Shown in pieces: positions 52,240 to 61,048 of a stretch of DNA of 64,000 bases. The notes under the pieces are model-generated. The model searched no databases and was not told the DNA's origin. It saw nothing but the letters and a program-made list of their open reading frames with translations. Source of the DNA: CBDESM01 sp965242485 (lineage in GTDB: Bacteria; Chloroflexota; Dehalococcoidia; Bin125); the NCBI GenBank assembly GCA_965242485.1, contig CBDESM010000003.1:2108001-2172000 (forward strand), given 5' to 3'. Both the position numbers and the translations under genes were made by a program. Every line of letters begins with the position of its first letter. The first letter of the stretch is position 1.

Positions 52240-52632
52240 TCAATTGGCCTCCTCGGCTGCATCTGATTCAACATCTGAACCCCGTTCCGCGCTGCGTTTC
52301 AGATTATCCAAACCCGCTTCGGAGGCGTTGCGCAGCGCCGTCATGCCGCGCCCGAGCAGCAGCAGATTGGTCATGTGCCAGCGGAATCCGCGGGGCCGGA
52401 TGCTGGCGGTGACCAAGGTGACGCCGCGGCTGCGGCGCTCGAGCGCGTACGACTGCCGCACGGTCATGGCCCAGCCGAATGCGACGTCGACCTCGAGCAG
52501 CGCTCCGCGCTCGGAGGCGACGATGGTCGCCGCGCCGCGCCCGACTCCCTCGCCGGCTTCTTCCAGCAGCAGGTCGAAGATTATGTTCCGCGCGGCTTCG
52601 ATCTCGATCCGCGCTTGGTTGCGGGCCGCCAT
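52240..52632 (-). CDS. Uncharacterised 130-residue protein, last gene of the lipid-like operon
   Basis: The product starts MAARNQARIEIEAARNIIFD. It has a beta-rich middle (ALLEVDVAFGWAMTVRQSYAL, GVTLVTASIRPRGFRW) and a helical, acidic C-terminal tail (SDVESDAAEEAN). I recognise no family. Its ATG shares one base with the stop of the HAD gene (TGATG), so it is cotranslated with it. This coupling is the main support that it is real. Confidence 0.65.
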   Translation of the reverse strand: MAARNQARIEIEAARNIIFDLLLEEAGEGVGRGAATIVASERGALLEVDVAFGWAMTVRQSYALERRSRGVTLVTASIRPRGFRWHMTNLLLLGRGMTALRNASEAGLDNLKRSAERGSDVESDAAEEAN

Positions 52633-53216
52633 CAGCGGTACTCGATCAGGGCTTGGGCGACTTCGCGCATGCCGCGGTAGCGGATGACGCCGGGCGGATA
52701 ATCGAGGTCGCGGTTGCGCGGCCACTCGAGCAGGGCGACGTCGACGCCGCAGCGGGCGAGCAGCGCGCAGGTGGCGGCATCGTCGTCGGCATGCCAGGCG
52801 ACGTTGCGGCGGCGCGTTTCTGCTTCCTTGTAGCGCGCGCTGCCGAGCGATGTCGCATTCATCACCAGCTCGTCGATGTGCGGCCAGATTCCGGCCCGGC
52901 GGAGCCAGGCGCGCGTCTGCCGCCGCCCGCGTTCGTGCCGTCCGGTGAGCACGATCACTTCGCCGATCTCCGCCGCCGCGGCGACCGCTTCGGCAGCGCC
53001 GGGCCGCAGCGTTCGGCCGGCGTAGCGAAGCTCGTACCAAGTCTCGGAGAGCACTCGGTCCAACAGCGTCGACTCTCGGCTGCCCGCCGATGGGGCCGGC
53101 GGCTTGCGGCGCGGCTGCAGCGAGGTGTCGCGGTTGATCGCCGGGTTCCAGTCGAACGGCGGCGCGGCCAGCACGCCGTCGAGGTCGAACGAGAAGACGG
53201 GCCTTGCTGCGGACAT
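52632..53216 (-). CDS. HAD-superfamily hydrolase
   Basis: The 194-residue product has motif I FSFDLDGVLA (D10 and D12 are the nucleophile and acid), motif II VLTGRHERG, a basic residue in the third-motif region, and the motif IV acids in AWHADDDAA. There is a cap-like insertion at about 30-75. The phosphatase substrate is unknown. It starts one base after the stop of the epimerase-type gene and belongs to the same run. Confidence 0.82.
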   Translation of the reverse strand: MSAARPVFSFDLDGVLAAPPFDWNPAINRDTSLQPRRKPPAPSAGSRESTLLDRVLSETWYELRYAGRTLRPGAAEAVAAAAEIGEVIVLTGRHERGRRQTRAWLRRAGIWPHIDELVMNATSLGSARYKEAETRRRNVAWHADDDAATCALLARCGVDVALLEWPRNRDLDYPPGVIRYRGMREVAQALIEYR

Positions 53217-53217
53217 C

Positions 53218-54207
53218 TCAGACCCACCCCTCCGAGCGGTACCACGCCATCGTCTCGGCGACGCCTTCGTCCACGCCGGTGCCTCCGCGCCAGCCCAGCG
53301 CGGCGAGCGAGGAAGGATCGGCCACCCAGGCCCGCTGGCGCATCTCGGCCGCCCGCGACCGGTCGAGCAGCGGCTCCCGCCTTGAAACTGCGGAAGCGGC
53401 TTCGGACAGCACGGCGAGCGCGGTGAAGGCGGTGCCGGGCAGCGGCAGGACCCGCAGGCGGCGCCCCGCTGCCCGCTGGAGCGAATCGATCAGGTCGTTC
53501 CACGTGTGCGGCCCGCCGTCGTCGGCCGGGTAGTGGACGGCTTCCCGCTGCGGGGAATTCGCGGCCGCGTCGGCGAGCGCCTCGGCCAGGTCGGGCCCGT
53601 AGACGGCCGCGATCTTGTTGGAGCCGTCGCCGAGCCGCACGATGAAGCCGCGCGCGGCCATGCGGAAGAAGGGCAGCAGCCCGGTGTCGGCGGGCCCGTA
53701 GACCAGGGGCGGGCGCAGGATCGTGATCGGCATGCCGCCGGCGGCCGCGCGCACGGCCTCCTCGCCGAGCTGTTTGGACAGCCCGTAGGCGGAGATGGGG
53801 TGCGGGGCGGTATCCGGCGGCTCGGGTTCGCCGGTCGGCGAGGGACCCAACGCGGCCAGCGACGAGAGCAGCACGAAGTGGCGCGCGCCCGCTTGCGAAG
53901 CGGCGGCGGCGAGATCGCCGGCCGCCTCGGCGTTGGCGCGGAGGAATCCGGATTCGCCCCGTCCGCGCAGGCGGGCGGCGACGTGGACCACGGCGTCGAT
54001 CTCCGCGCAGGCGGCCGCGAAGTCGGCCCGTCGCCGGCTGCGGGGCGATTCGAGGTCGCCGCGGGCGCGGGTGAACTCGAGATCGCCGAGGCGCGAGAGA
54101 TCGCTGGAGGGCCGGGCCAGCAGGCGCAGCTTGCAGCCCCGCCGCGCGAGCGCGCGGGCGGCGTGGCCGCCGATGAATCCGCTCGCCCCGCTGAGCAGGA
54201 CATGCAT
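53218..54207 (-). CDS. NAD-dependent epimerase-type SDR reductase
   Basis: The 329-residue product has the Rossmann motif SGASGFIGGHAARAL at the start, an ARLRGRGE segment, LLSSLAALG, and the catalytic pair in SAYGLSKQLGEEA (Tyr and Lys four apart). ILRPPLVYGPAD follows. Family members include epimerases, dehydratases and ketoreductases. Placed next to an alpha-oxoamine synthase, a ketone-reducing role such as that of bacterial CerR is plausible, but this is inference. Confidence 0.88.
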   Translation of the reverse strand: MHVLLSGASGFIGGHAARALARRGCKLRLLARPSSDLSRLGDLEFTRARGDLESPRSRRRADFAAACAEIDAVVHVAARLRGRGESGFLRANAEAAGDLAAAASQAGARHFVLLSSLAALGPSPTGEPEPPDTAPHPISAYGLSKQLGEEAVRAAAGGMPITILRPPLVYGPADTGLLPFFRMAARGFIVRLGDGSNKIAAVYGPDLAEALADAAANSPQREAVHYPADDGGPHTWNDLIDSLQRAAGRRLRVLPLPGTAFTALAVLSEAASAVSRREPLLDRSRAAEMRQRAWVADPSSLAALGWRGGTGVDEGVAETMAWYRSEGWV

Positions 54208-54234
54208 GCCGGCCTCGTTTCGGCGGCGGCCGCC

Positions 54235-55521
54235 CTAGTCGATCACGCCCTGCCGCCGGCCGCAATCGGCGAAGACTTCGAGGGCGCGATCCAGCTGTTC
54301 GTCCGTGTGCGTCGCGATGTACGACGTGCGCAGGATGGCTTGTCCGCGCGGCACCGCGGGCGCGATCACGGCGTTCGTGTAGACGCCGTTGTCGAGCAGG
54401 TCGCGCCAGAGCGTCGCGGTGAGCACCTCGTCGCCGACGCGGATCGGGATGATCGGGGTGCCGCTGTCGCCGACGTCGAAGCCGAGCCCGGCCAGCTCGC
54501 GCTTCATCCGCGCCCCGACCTCCTGCACCCGGCTGACGCGCCACGGTTCTTCATCGATCAGGCGCAGGGCCGCGAGCGCGGCGGCTGCCGACGGCGGCGG
54601 CGGCGCAGCGGTGAACAGCATCGGCCGGCTGAAATGGCGGATGTACTCGGTGACCGGCTCCGGGCCGGCGCAGAAGCCGCCGACCGAGGCGAGCGTCTTG
54701 CTGAACGTGCCGATCACGAGGTCCTCGCCGGTGTCGAGCTCCCAATGGCTCGCCGTCCCGCGCCCGGTCGGGCCCAGCGTGCCGATCGCGTGCGCGTCGT
54801 CGACCAGCATCCGCGTCCCGTGTCGCCGGCAAACTTCGCGCAGTTGCGGGAGCGGCGCGATGTCGCCGCCCATCGAGTAGGCGCCGTCGATGATCACCAG
54901 CCGCGGCTGGTCCGGGTCGAGCTTGCCGAGCACTGAATCGAGGTGGCCCGGATCGTTGTGCCGGAAGCGGACGGAGCGTCCCAGCGCCAGCCCCGCCGCG
55001 TCGTAGATCGAGGCATGCACGTCGCGGTCGAGCACGGCCACCCCGTGCCGGTCGACCAGCGCGGAGATCGTGCCGAGGTTGGCGAGGTAGCCGGTCGAGA
55101 AGACGATCGCCGTTTCCGTGCCGAGGAACTCGGCCAGCGCCTGCTCGAGCTCCAGATGGATCGGGCTGGTCCCGTTGAGCAGGCGCGAGCCGGTCATCGA
55201 CGGGCCCCAGCGTTCGAGCGCCTCGCGCGCGGCCTCGATCACGGCCGGGTGGCGGGTCAGGCCCAGGTAGTTGTTCGAGCCGAGCATGATCACGCGCTGC
55301 CCGTCGACGACGGCCTCGGCGCCCTCGTTGACCTCGACGGGCTGGAAGAAGGGGTAGAGCCCGGCCGCGCGGGCCTGGTCGGCGAGCTGGAAGTGCGAGA
55401 TGCGGGCGTAGATGTCGGCGCCGCCGACATCGCGTTGATGCCCGTCCATCTCCTCCATCTTGAGGCCTGCGGCCTCGGCGAGTTCGGTGAGCGTCGGCGC
55501 GGCGCCCGTGCGTTCCGTCAT
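54235..55521 (-). CDS. Alpha-oxoamine synthase, serine palmitoyltransferase-like
   Basis: This is a PLP enzyme of the AONS/KBL/SPT family that condenses an amino acid with an acyl thioester. The 428 residues include an N-terminal extension of about 45. The core starts QARAAGLYPFFQP and MLGSNNYLGLTRHP, a form close to serine palmitoyltransferases. PLP contacts are the aspartate and histidine in VDDAHAIG (241-244) and the Schiff-base lysine K275 in TFSKTLASVGGF. AONS (biotin) or KBL (threonine) roles are alternatives. It heads a run with an epimerase-type reductase and a HAD protein. A -10-like TACACT is present upstream on the minus strand at 55593-55588. Confidence 0.88.
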   Translation of the reverse strand: MTERTGAAPTLTELAEAAGLKMEEMDGHQRDVGGADIYARISHFQLADQARAAGLYPFFQPVEVNEGAEAVVDGQRVIMLGSNNYLGLTRHPAVIEAAREALERWGPSMTGSRLLNGTSPIHLELEQALAEFLGTETAIVFSTGYLANLGTISALVDRHGVAVLDRDVHASIYDAAGLALGRSVRFRHNDPGHLDSVLGKLDPDQPRLVIIDGAYSMGGDIAPLPQLREVCRRHGTRMLVDDAHAIGTLGPTGRGTASHWELDTGEDLVIGTFSKTLASVGGFCAGPEPVTEYIRHFSRPMLFTAAPPPPSAAAALAALRLIDEEPWRVSRVQEVGARMKRELAGLGFDVGDSGTPIIPIRVGDEVLTATLWRDLLDNGVYTNAVIAPAVPRGQAILRTSYIATHTDEQLDRALEVFADCGRRQGVID

Positions 55522-55628
55522 GCCGCTCCACTCGCCTCCGCGGCCGCGCCGGCCGTTCGCGCCGTGCAGCGCGGGTGCATTCGCGCGAGTGTACGCGAAA
55601 GCGGCTTGCGATCATCCCGCGGGCGCGG

Positions 55629-55647
55629 CGCCTGCGTCACGCAGGCG
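55629..55647. repeat. Perfect inverted repeat between divergent genes
   Basis: CGCCTGCG, TCA, CGCAGGCG forms eight-base arms with a three-base centre. It lies 20 bases upstream of the -35 element of the LysM gene and about 35 bases upstream of the -10 of the oxoamine-synthase gene. A dimeric repressor or activator site is possible; so is a cruciform without function. Confidence 0.5.
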
Positions 55648-55666
55648 TAACGCGTTTTGCGGGAAG

Positions 55667-55696
55667 GTGACAATTTATCGGGCGCGGGCCTAGAGT
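55667..55696 (+). promoter_or_regulatory. Sigma-70-type promoter of the LysM gene
   Basis: GTGACA (55667-55672), an 18-base spacer and TAGAGT (55691-55696) match the consensus at five and four of six positions. Transcription would start near 55703, about 14 bases before the ATG at 55717. Confidence 0.55.
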
Positions 55697-55716
55697 GCAG
55701 GCGGTTGTCGGCGGGC

Positions 55717-56715
55717 ATGGTGGCCCGTATGCACTTTCAAGCTCCCGCGGCGGCGGTGCTCTGCGCCATCCTCGTCGCGATCCTGCTCGGCCCGGTCGCC
55801 GTATCGCCGGGGCCCGGCCTCTGGATGGTCCCCGTTGCCGCGGCCCTGATCCTGCTCGGCGCGATTTGGAAGCTGGTCGACCTCTCCCGCGCGCGGGCCG
55901 AACCGCCGCCGCGCGAGCAGATGCAGACCCCGTTCGGCGCCGGCGTGCCGCGCGCCCACGCCGCCAGGCCCGGCTTCTACGGCCCGCAGGGCGGCCTGCG
56001 GCAGCCGCTCCGCGAGGAGCGCCCTGCCGGCGTCCACGCCGCCTTCATCCCGATCATCGCCGGGATCATGTTCTCGATGGTCTATCTCGGCGTCATCTTC
56101 GCGGAAGGAACCGAAGAAATCGCTTCCGGCCAAGCCGCTGCCGCTGCGGAGGAAGCCGAGTTCGAGGAGGCGGACGGGGCTGAGCAGCCGGCGGCTTCTC
56201 CCGAACGCCAGGCGGAACCCGCCGAGCGCGAGACCGATGACCCGCCGCCCACGCCGGCGGTGACGCAGGACGCATCCCCGGCCCAAGTCGCGGCGGCCCG
56301 CGCGGCCGCGGAGGCCGCGGAAGAAAGCGAAGAAGACGCCGCGGCGAGAGAGCCCGCGGGCAACGGAGTGCAGGAAGCGACTCCGGTCGAGATGCAGGAG
56401 GATGGAGACGGCGAGGAAGAGGAGGTAGCGGACCCGGTAGAAGAGCCGCAGCCGCGCGAGTACGTCGTGCAGCAGGGCGACTCGCTCTACGGCATCGCCC
56501 AGGCCCACGACCTGCTCATGCGCGAGCTGATGGAGTGGAATCCGACTCTGTCGCCGTCGTCCCTGATTCATCCGGGCGAAACCCTGATCCTGCCGCCGCT
56601 CGCGGGGGACGAACTCGTGGCGAGCACGACTGAAGAGGATTCACCTGAAGAAGATTCCTCGGACGAGGAGCTGATGACCGGCGAAGAGGAAGACGACCTG
56701 CTGCTCGAGGAGTAG
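55717..56715 (+). CDS. Membrane protein with C-terminal LysM domain
   Basis: The 332-residue product has three hydrophobic segments. Two lie in the first 55 residues (VLCAILVAILLGPVAV and WMVPVAAALILLGAIW), and a third is at about 110-130 (FIPIIAGIMFSMVYLGVIF). A 110-residue acidic Glu/Ala/Pro linker follows, then one LysM domain (about 250-297; YVVQQGDSLYGIAQAHDL and LIHPGETLILPP), and a very acidic tail. LysM binds peptidoglycan, so the domain should face outwards. ATG at 55717 is chosen; ATG at 55729 is an alternative. The end lies six bases from the lipA stop (convergent). Confidence 0.85.
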   Translation: MVARMHFQAPAAAVLCAILVAILLGPVAVSPGPGLWMVPVAAALILLGAIWKLVDLSRARAEPPPREQMQTPFGAGVPRAHAARPGFYGPQGGLRQPLREERPAGVHAAFIPIIAGIMFSMVYLGVIFAEGTEEIASGQAAAAAEEAEFEEADGAEQPAASPERQAEPAERETDDPPPTPAVTQDASPAQVAAARAAAEAAEESEEDAAAREPAGNGVQEATPVEMQEDGDGEEEEVADPVEEPQPREYVVQQGDSLYGIAQAHDLLMRELMEWNPTLSPSSLIHPGETLILPPLAGDELVASTTEEDSPEEDSSDEELMTGEEEDDLLLEE

Positions 56716-56720
56716 CGGCG

Positions 56721-57617
56721 TCAGGCGACGTGCAGGCCGCGGACCGGGAGGCCGGCCGCGGCCGCCTGGGCCTCCGCGTGGTAGGAGGAGCGCGTCATCG
56801 GCCCGGACTCGACGTGGGTGAAGCCCAGCGTCCGCGCCTCCTCTGCGATCTCTTCGAACTCGGCCGGCGGCGCGTAGCGCTCGACCGGCAGGTGCCTGCC
56901 CGACGGACGCAGGTACTGGCCGACCGTCAAGAGGCTGCATCCAGCCGCCCGCAGATCGCGCAGCAGCGCCGAAACCTCGTCCCGCGTCTCGCCGAGTCCC
57001 AGCATCAGCCCGGACTTCGCGGGCGCACCGCGCGCGGCCGCGCGGCTGATCAACTCCAGCGACCGCTCGTACCGCGCCCGATGCCGCACCCGCGGATACA
57101 GCCGCGGCACCGTTTCGATGTTGTGGTTGAGCACCGCCGGTTCCGCGTCGAGCACTGCATCGAGCGCGTCCCAGTTGCCTTCGAAATCTGGAACGAGGAC
57201 TTCGACCAGCGCGCTGGAGCGGCTCCGGATCGCGCGGATGCAGGCGGCGAAGACGGAAGCGCCGCCATCGGGCAGGTCGTCGCGGTTGACCGACGTGATC
57301 ACCACGTAGTCGAGACCCAGACGCTCGACGGTTCGGGCCAGCCGCTCGGGCTCCCCCAAGTCGAGCGCGCCCGGGCGTCCCGAATTGACGGCGCAGAAGC
57401 CGCAGGCGCGGGTGCAGGTGCCGCCGAGGATCATGAATGTCGCCGTGCCCCGGTTGAAGCACTCGCCGATGTTCGGGCAGCGCGCCTCTTCGCAGACGGT
57501 GTGCAGCTCGCCCTCCCGCAGCAGTTCGATCACCTGCCCGTAGCGCTCGCCGCCGGGCCATTGGGCGCGGATCCAGCCGGGTTTGCGTTCGCGCACCTCC
57601 GTCACGCGGGCCGTCAC
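56721..57617 (-). CDS. lipA: Lipoyl synthase
   Basis: LipA inserts sulfur at C6 and C8 of octanoyl groups on E2 and GcvH using radical SAM chemistry. The auxiliary-cluster cysteines are C42, C47 and C53 (CEEARCPNIGEC). The radical-SAM cluster is C68, C72 and C75 (CTRACGFC). The C-terminal RSSYHAE supplies the serine ligand. The GTG at 57617 overlaps the lipB stop (GTGA). At 298 residues it is a normal length. Its substrate E2 is encoded just across the divergent promoter region. Confidence 0.97.
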   Translation of the reverse strand: MTARVTEVRERKPGWIRAQWPGGERYGQVIELLREGELHTVCEEARCPNIGECFNRGTATFMILGGTCTRACGFCAVNSGRPGALDLGEPERLARTVERLGLDYVVITSVNRDDLPDGGASVFAACIRAIRSRSSALVEVLVPDFEGNWDALDAVLDAEPAVLNHNIETVPRLYPRVRHRARYERSLELISRAAARGAPAKSGLMLGLGETRDEVSALLRDLRAAGCSLLTVGQYLRPSGRHLPVERYAPPAEFEEIAEEARTLGFTHVESGPMTRSSYHAEAQAAAAGLPVRGLHVA

Positions 57618-58252
57618 GGGGCGCGTCCTTCGAGCAGCGCCAGCAATGCTTCCGCCATCAGCTCGCCGGCCTCCTCGGCGCTGCACGGGCGCCCCGTCTC
57701 CCGGCTCAGCGACGTCATCTGGAGGCCGGGGATGCCGCACGGTTCGATCGACTCGAACCAGGCGAGGTCGGTGTCCGCATTGAGCGCCACGCCATGGGTC
57801 GATACGCCGCTCGCGACGCGCACGCCCACGGACGCGAGCTTGCGGTCGCCCGCCCAGACGCCCCGACCGATCGGCGAGCGGCCCGCTTCCACTCCGAACC
57901 GCGCCGCGCAGGCGATGGCGGCCTCTTCGAGCAGCGCGATCCACGCGCCGATGCGGATGCCGCGCTCGCGGACGCGGATGATCGGGTAAACCACGGCCTG
58001 TCCGGGCCCGTGGAAGCTGATCCGGCCGCCGCGATCGCTCCGGACGACCGACGCGGGCAGGGCCGCTCCCGTCGGCTCCGGGCTGTTGCGTCCCAGCGTG
58101 TAGACGGGGTTGTGTTCGAGCAGGCCCACGCGCTCGTCGGCCCCGTCGGCGACCTCGCTCCAAGCGCGCCGCTGCCACGCTTGCGCCGCGGCGTAGGGGA
58201 GCCTTCCCAGCCGGACAGAGCCGATGCGGGCGGGAGCGAGCGTCGCGATCAT
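57614..58252 (-). CDS. lipB: Octanoyltransferase
   Basis: LipB moves octanoyl groups from acyl carrier protein to lipoyl domains. The 212-residue product has RGGRISFHGPGQAVVYP, the catalytic lysine K138 in RKLASVGV, and C172 in PCGIPGL, where the thioester forms. It is upstream of lipA with overlapping stop and start, and divergent from aceE (83 bases between the starts). Confidence 0.95.
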   Translation of the reverse strand: MIATLAPARIGSVRLGRLPYAAAQAWQRRAWSEVADGADERVGLLEHNPVYTLGRNSPEPTGAALPASVVRSDRGGRISFHGPGQAVVYPIIRVRERGIRIGAWIALLEEAAIACAARFGVEAGRSPIGRGVWAGDRKLASVGVRVASGVSTHGVALNADTDLAWFESIEPCGIPGLQMTSLSRETGRPCSAEEAGELMAEALLALLEGRAP

Positions 58253-58279
58253 GCCGCAAGTTTATGTTCGGACGGCGGG

Positions 58280-58285
58280 TACACT
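58280..58285 (+). promoter_or_regulatory. -10-like hexamer before aceE
   Basis: TACACT, about 50 bases before the aceE ATG, in the divergent lipB-aceE region. No convincing -35 was found. The same hexamer recurs at 45985 and at 55593 on the minus strand. Confidence 0.3.
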
Positions 58286-58335
58286 GCCGCCGTGCGGCGC
58301 ACCGGCGGGTCCGGCGCGCCGGGGACGGGTTGCGC

Positions 58336-61044
58336 ATGACCACTGCGGCCAGCCGCTGGCGCTCCGCGCTCTCCGCCGGCGACGGCGCGGGCCAGGACGA
58401 TTGGCTCGAAACGCAGGACTGGATCGAGTCGCTCCGCGACGTGACCCGGCGGCGAGGCCCGGATCGGGTCAGCCGGCTGCTGCAAGCGGTGCAGATCGAG
58501 GCGCAGCGCGCCGGCATCCGCCTGCCGGTGACTTCGCAGACGCCCTACGTGAACACGATTCCGGTCGAGAAGCAGCCCCGCTACCCCGGCGACTTGGCGC
58601 TGGAGCGGCGGATCAAGAGCATCATCCGCTGGAACGCCATGGCGATGGTCGTCGAGGCGAACATGAACTCGCACGGCATCGGCGGGCACATCTCGACCTA
58701 CGCATCGGCCGCGACGCTGCACGAGGTCGGCTTCACGCATTTCTGGCGCGGCCCCGATCACCCCAGCGGCGGCGACCTGGTCTACTTCCAAGGCCATTCG
58801 GCGCCGGGCATCTACGCGCGCGCCTACGTGCAGGGCCGCTTCGACGCCCCGCAGCTGCACGCGTACCGCCGCGAGCTCCAAGGCGGACTGCCGTCCTATC
58901 CGCACCCGTGGCTGCTGGACGACTTCTGGCAGTTCGCGACGGTCTCGATGGGCTTGGGGCCGCTGCAGGCGATCTACCAGGCTCGGTTCCTGCGCTACAT
59001 GGAGAACCGCGGCTTGATCCCCAAGACCGATCGCAAGGTCTGGTGCTTCCTCGGCGACGGCGAAACCGACGAACCGGAGTCGCTGGGCTCGATCGCGCTG
59101 GCGTCGCGGGAGCAGCTCGACAACCTGATCTTCGTGGTCAACTGCAACCTGCAACGGCTGGACGGGCCGGTGCGCGGGAACGGGCAGATCATCCAGGAGC
59201 TCGAGGCCGTCTTCCGCGGTGTCGGCTGGAACGTGCTCAAGGTGATCTGGGGCTCGGAATGGGACCAGCTGCTGGCGCGCGACGAGCATGGCCTGCTGGT
59301 GCGGCGGATGGGCGAGGTGGTCGACGGGGAGTACCAGAAGTACACCGCGGCCGGCGGCGCGTACATCCGCGAGCGCTTCTGGGCGGTGGACCCGCGCCTG
59401 CTGGCGATGGTCGAGGACATGAGCGACGACGATCTCTGGCGCATGCGGCTGGGCGGTCACGACCCGGAGAAGGTCTACGCCGCCTACGCGGCCGCCTCGG
59501 CGCACAAGGGCGCGCCGACCGTGATCCTCGCGCGGACGATCAAGGGCTACGGACTCGGCGAGGCCGGCGAGGGCCGCAACATCACGCACCAGCAGAAGGA
59601 ACTCAACGAGCGCGAGCTGATGCAGTTCCGCGATCGCTTCGACATCCCCCTCTCCGACGAAGAGGTGACCGGCCGCCCGCTCTACCGCCCCGCGCCGGAA
59701 AGCGCGGAAGCGCGCTACATGTGGCAGCGGACCGAGGCGCTGGGCGGGTACGTGCCCCAGCGCCGCGCCCAGCCGAGCCGGCTGACCGCGCCGCCGGATG
59801 AGACCTTCGCCGAGTTCCACGCCGGCACCGGCGAGCGCGAGGCCTCGACCACGATGGCCTTCGTGCGGATGCTCAGCCGCCTCATGCGCGACCGCGAGCT
59901 GGGGGCCCGGGTCGTTCCGATCGTGCCCGACGAATCGCGCACCTTCGGGATGGAGGGCATGTTCCGTGAGTTCGGCATCTACGCCCACGCCGGCCAGCTC
60001 TACGACCCGGTCGATTCCGGCTCGCTGATGTTCTACAAGGAGTCGAGCGACGGGCAGATCCTGGAAGAAGGGATCACCGAAGCCGGCGCGATGTCTTCCT
60101 TCCTGGCCAGCGGGATGTCCTACTCGACCCTCGGCACGCCGATGGTTCCCTTCTTCATCTTCTATTCGATGTTCGGCTTGCAGCGGATCGGCGATCTCGC
60201 CTACGCGGCCGGCGATTCGCGCTCGCGCGGCTTCCTGATCGGGGCCACGGCGGGCCGGACCACGCTCAACGGCGAGGGCCTCCAGCACCAGGACGGCCAC
60301 AGCCACCTGCTCGCCTCGACGATCCCGAACCTGGTCGCCTACGACCCCGCCTACGCCTACGAGGTGGCCGTGATCGTGCAGGACGGCATCCGCCGCATGC
60401 ACGAGGAGGACGAGGACGTCTTCTTCTACGTCACGGTCGAGAACGAGGCCTACCGCCAGCCCGCGATGCCGGCGGACGAATCCGTGCGCGAGGGAATCCT
60501 GCGCGGGATCTACCGCTTCGCCGCGCCGGCCGGCGACGAGGAGCCGATCGTGCGGCTGCTCGGCTCCGGGCCGATCCTGAACGAAGTGCGGCGCGCGCAG
60601 AACATACTGATCGACGACTACGGCGTCCCCGCGGATGTCTGGTCGGTGACCTCCTATACCGAGTTGCGGCGGGAGGCGCAGCGGCAAGAGCGCTGGAACC
60701 GCCTGCATCCGCTGGAAGAGCCGCGGCTGCCTTATGTCGCGCGGCAGCTCGGCGATAGCGAGGCGCCGATCATCGCGGCGAGCGATTACATGGAGGCGCT
60801 GCCCGACTCGGTGTCCAAATGGCTGCCCGGCCCGCTCACCGCGCTCGGCACCGACGGCTTCGGCCGCAGCGACACCCGCGCCGAGCTGCGCCGCTTCTTC
60901 GAGAACGACGCGGAGCACGTCGCTTGGGCGGCGCTCGCCGCGCTGCACCGCCGCTGCACCATCGAGGGCGACGTGCTGGAGCGCGCCCGCGAGAAGCTCG
61001 GCATCGACCGCGCCCGCGAACTGGAACACTCAATGGATCGCTGA
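58336..61044 (+). CDS. aceE: Pyruvate dehydrogenase E1 component, homodimeric (AceE type)
   Basis: This ThDP-dependent enzyme decarboxylates pyruvate and acetylates the E2 lipoyl group. The 902-residue single chain is the homodimeric type, unlike the alpha/beta E1 of many bacteria. It starts near WLETQDWIESLRDV. SHGIGGHISTYASAATLHEVGF, GGDLVYFQGHSAPGIYAR, and the ThDP site GDGETDEPES followed by NCNLQRLDGPVRGNG are all present, then the transketolase-type domain with PDESRTFGMEGMF. ATG at 58336 is used; codons upstream are open but lack similarity. It has a GGGGACGG-like ribosome-binding site. Confidence 0.95.
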   Translation: MTTAASRWRSALSAGDGAGQDDWLETQDWIESLRDVTRRRGPDRVSRLLQAVQIEAQRAGIRLPVTSQTPYVNTIPVEKQPRYPGDLALERRIKSIIRWNAMAMVVEANMNSHGIGGHISTYASAATLHEVGFTHFWRGPDHPSGGDLVYFQGHSAPGIYARAYVQGRFDAPQLHAYRRELQGGLPSYPHPWLLDDFWQFATVSMGLGPLQAIYQARFLRYMENRGLIPKTDRKVWCFLGDGETDEPESLGSIALASREQLDNLIFVVNCNLQRLDGPVRGNGQIIQELEAVFRGVGWNVLKVIWGSEWDQLLARDEHGLLVRRMGEVVDGEYQKYTAAGGAYIRERFWAVDPRLLAMVEDMSDDDLWRMRLGGHDPEKVYAAYAAASAHKGAPTVILARTIKGYGLGEAGEGRNITHQQKELNERELMQFRDRFDIPLSDEEVTGRPLYRPAPESAEARYMWQRTEALGGYVPQRRAQPSRLTAPPDETFAEFHAGTGEREASTTMAFVRMLSRLMRDRELGARVVPIVPDESRTFGMEGMFREFGIYAHAGQLYDPVDSGSLMFYKESSDGQILEEGITEAGAMSSFLASGMSYSTLGTPMVPFFIFYSMFGLQRIGDLAYAAGDSRSRGFLIGATAGRTTLNGEGLQHQDGHSHLLASTIPNLVAYDPAYAYEVAVIVQDGIRRMHEEDEDVFFYVTVENEAYRQPAMPADESVREGILRGIYRFAAPAGDEEPIVRLLGSGPILNEVRRAQNILIDDYGVPADVWSVTSYTELRREAQRQERWNRLHPLEEPRLPYVARQLGDSEAPIIAASDYMEALPDSVSKWLPGPLTALGTDGFGRSDTRAELRRFFENDAEHVAWAALAALHRRCTIEGDVLERAREKLGIDRARELEHSMDR

Positions 61045-61048
61045 CCAG

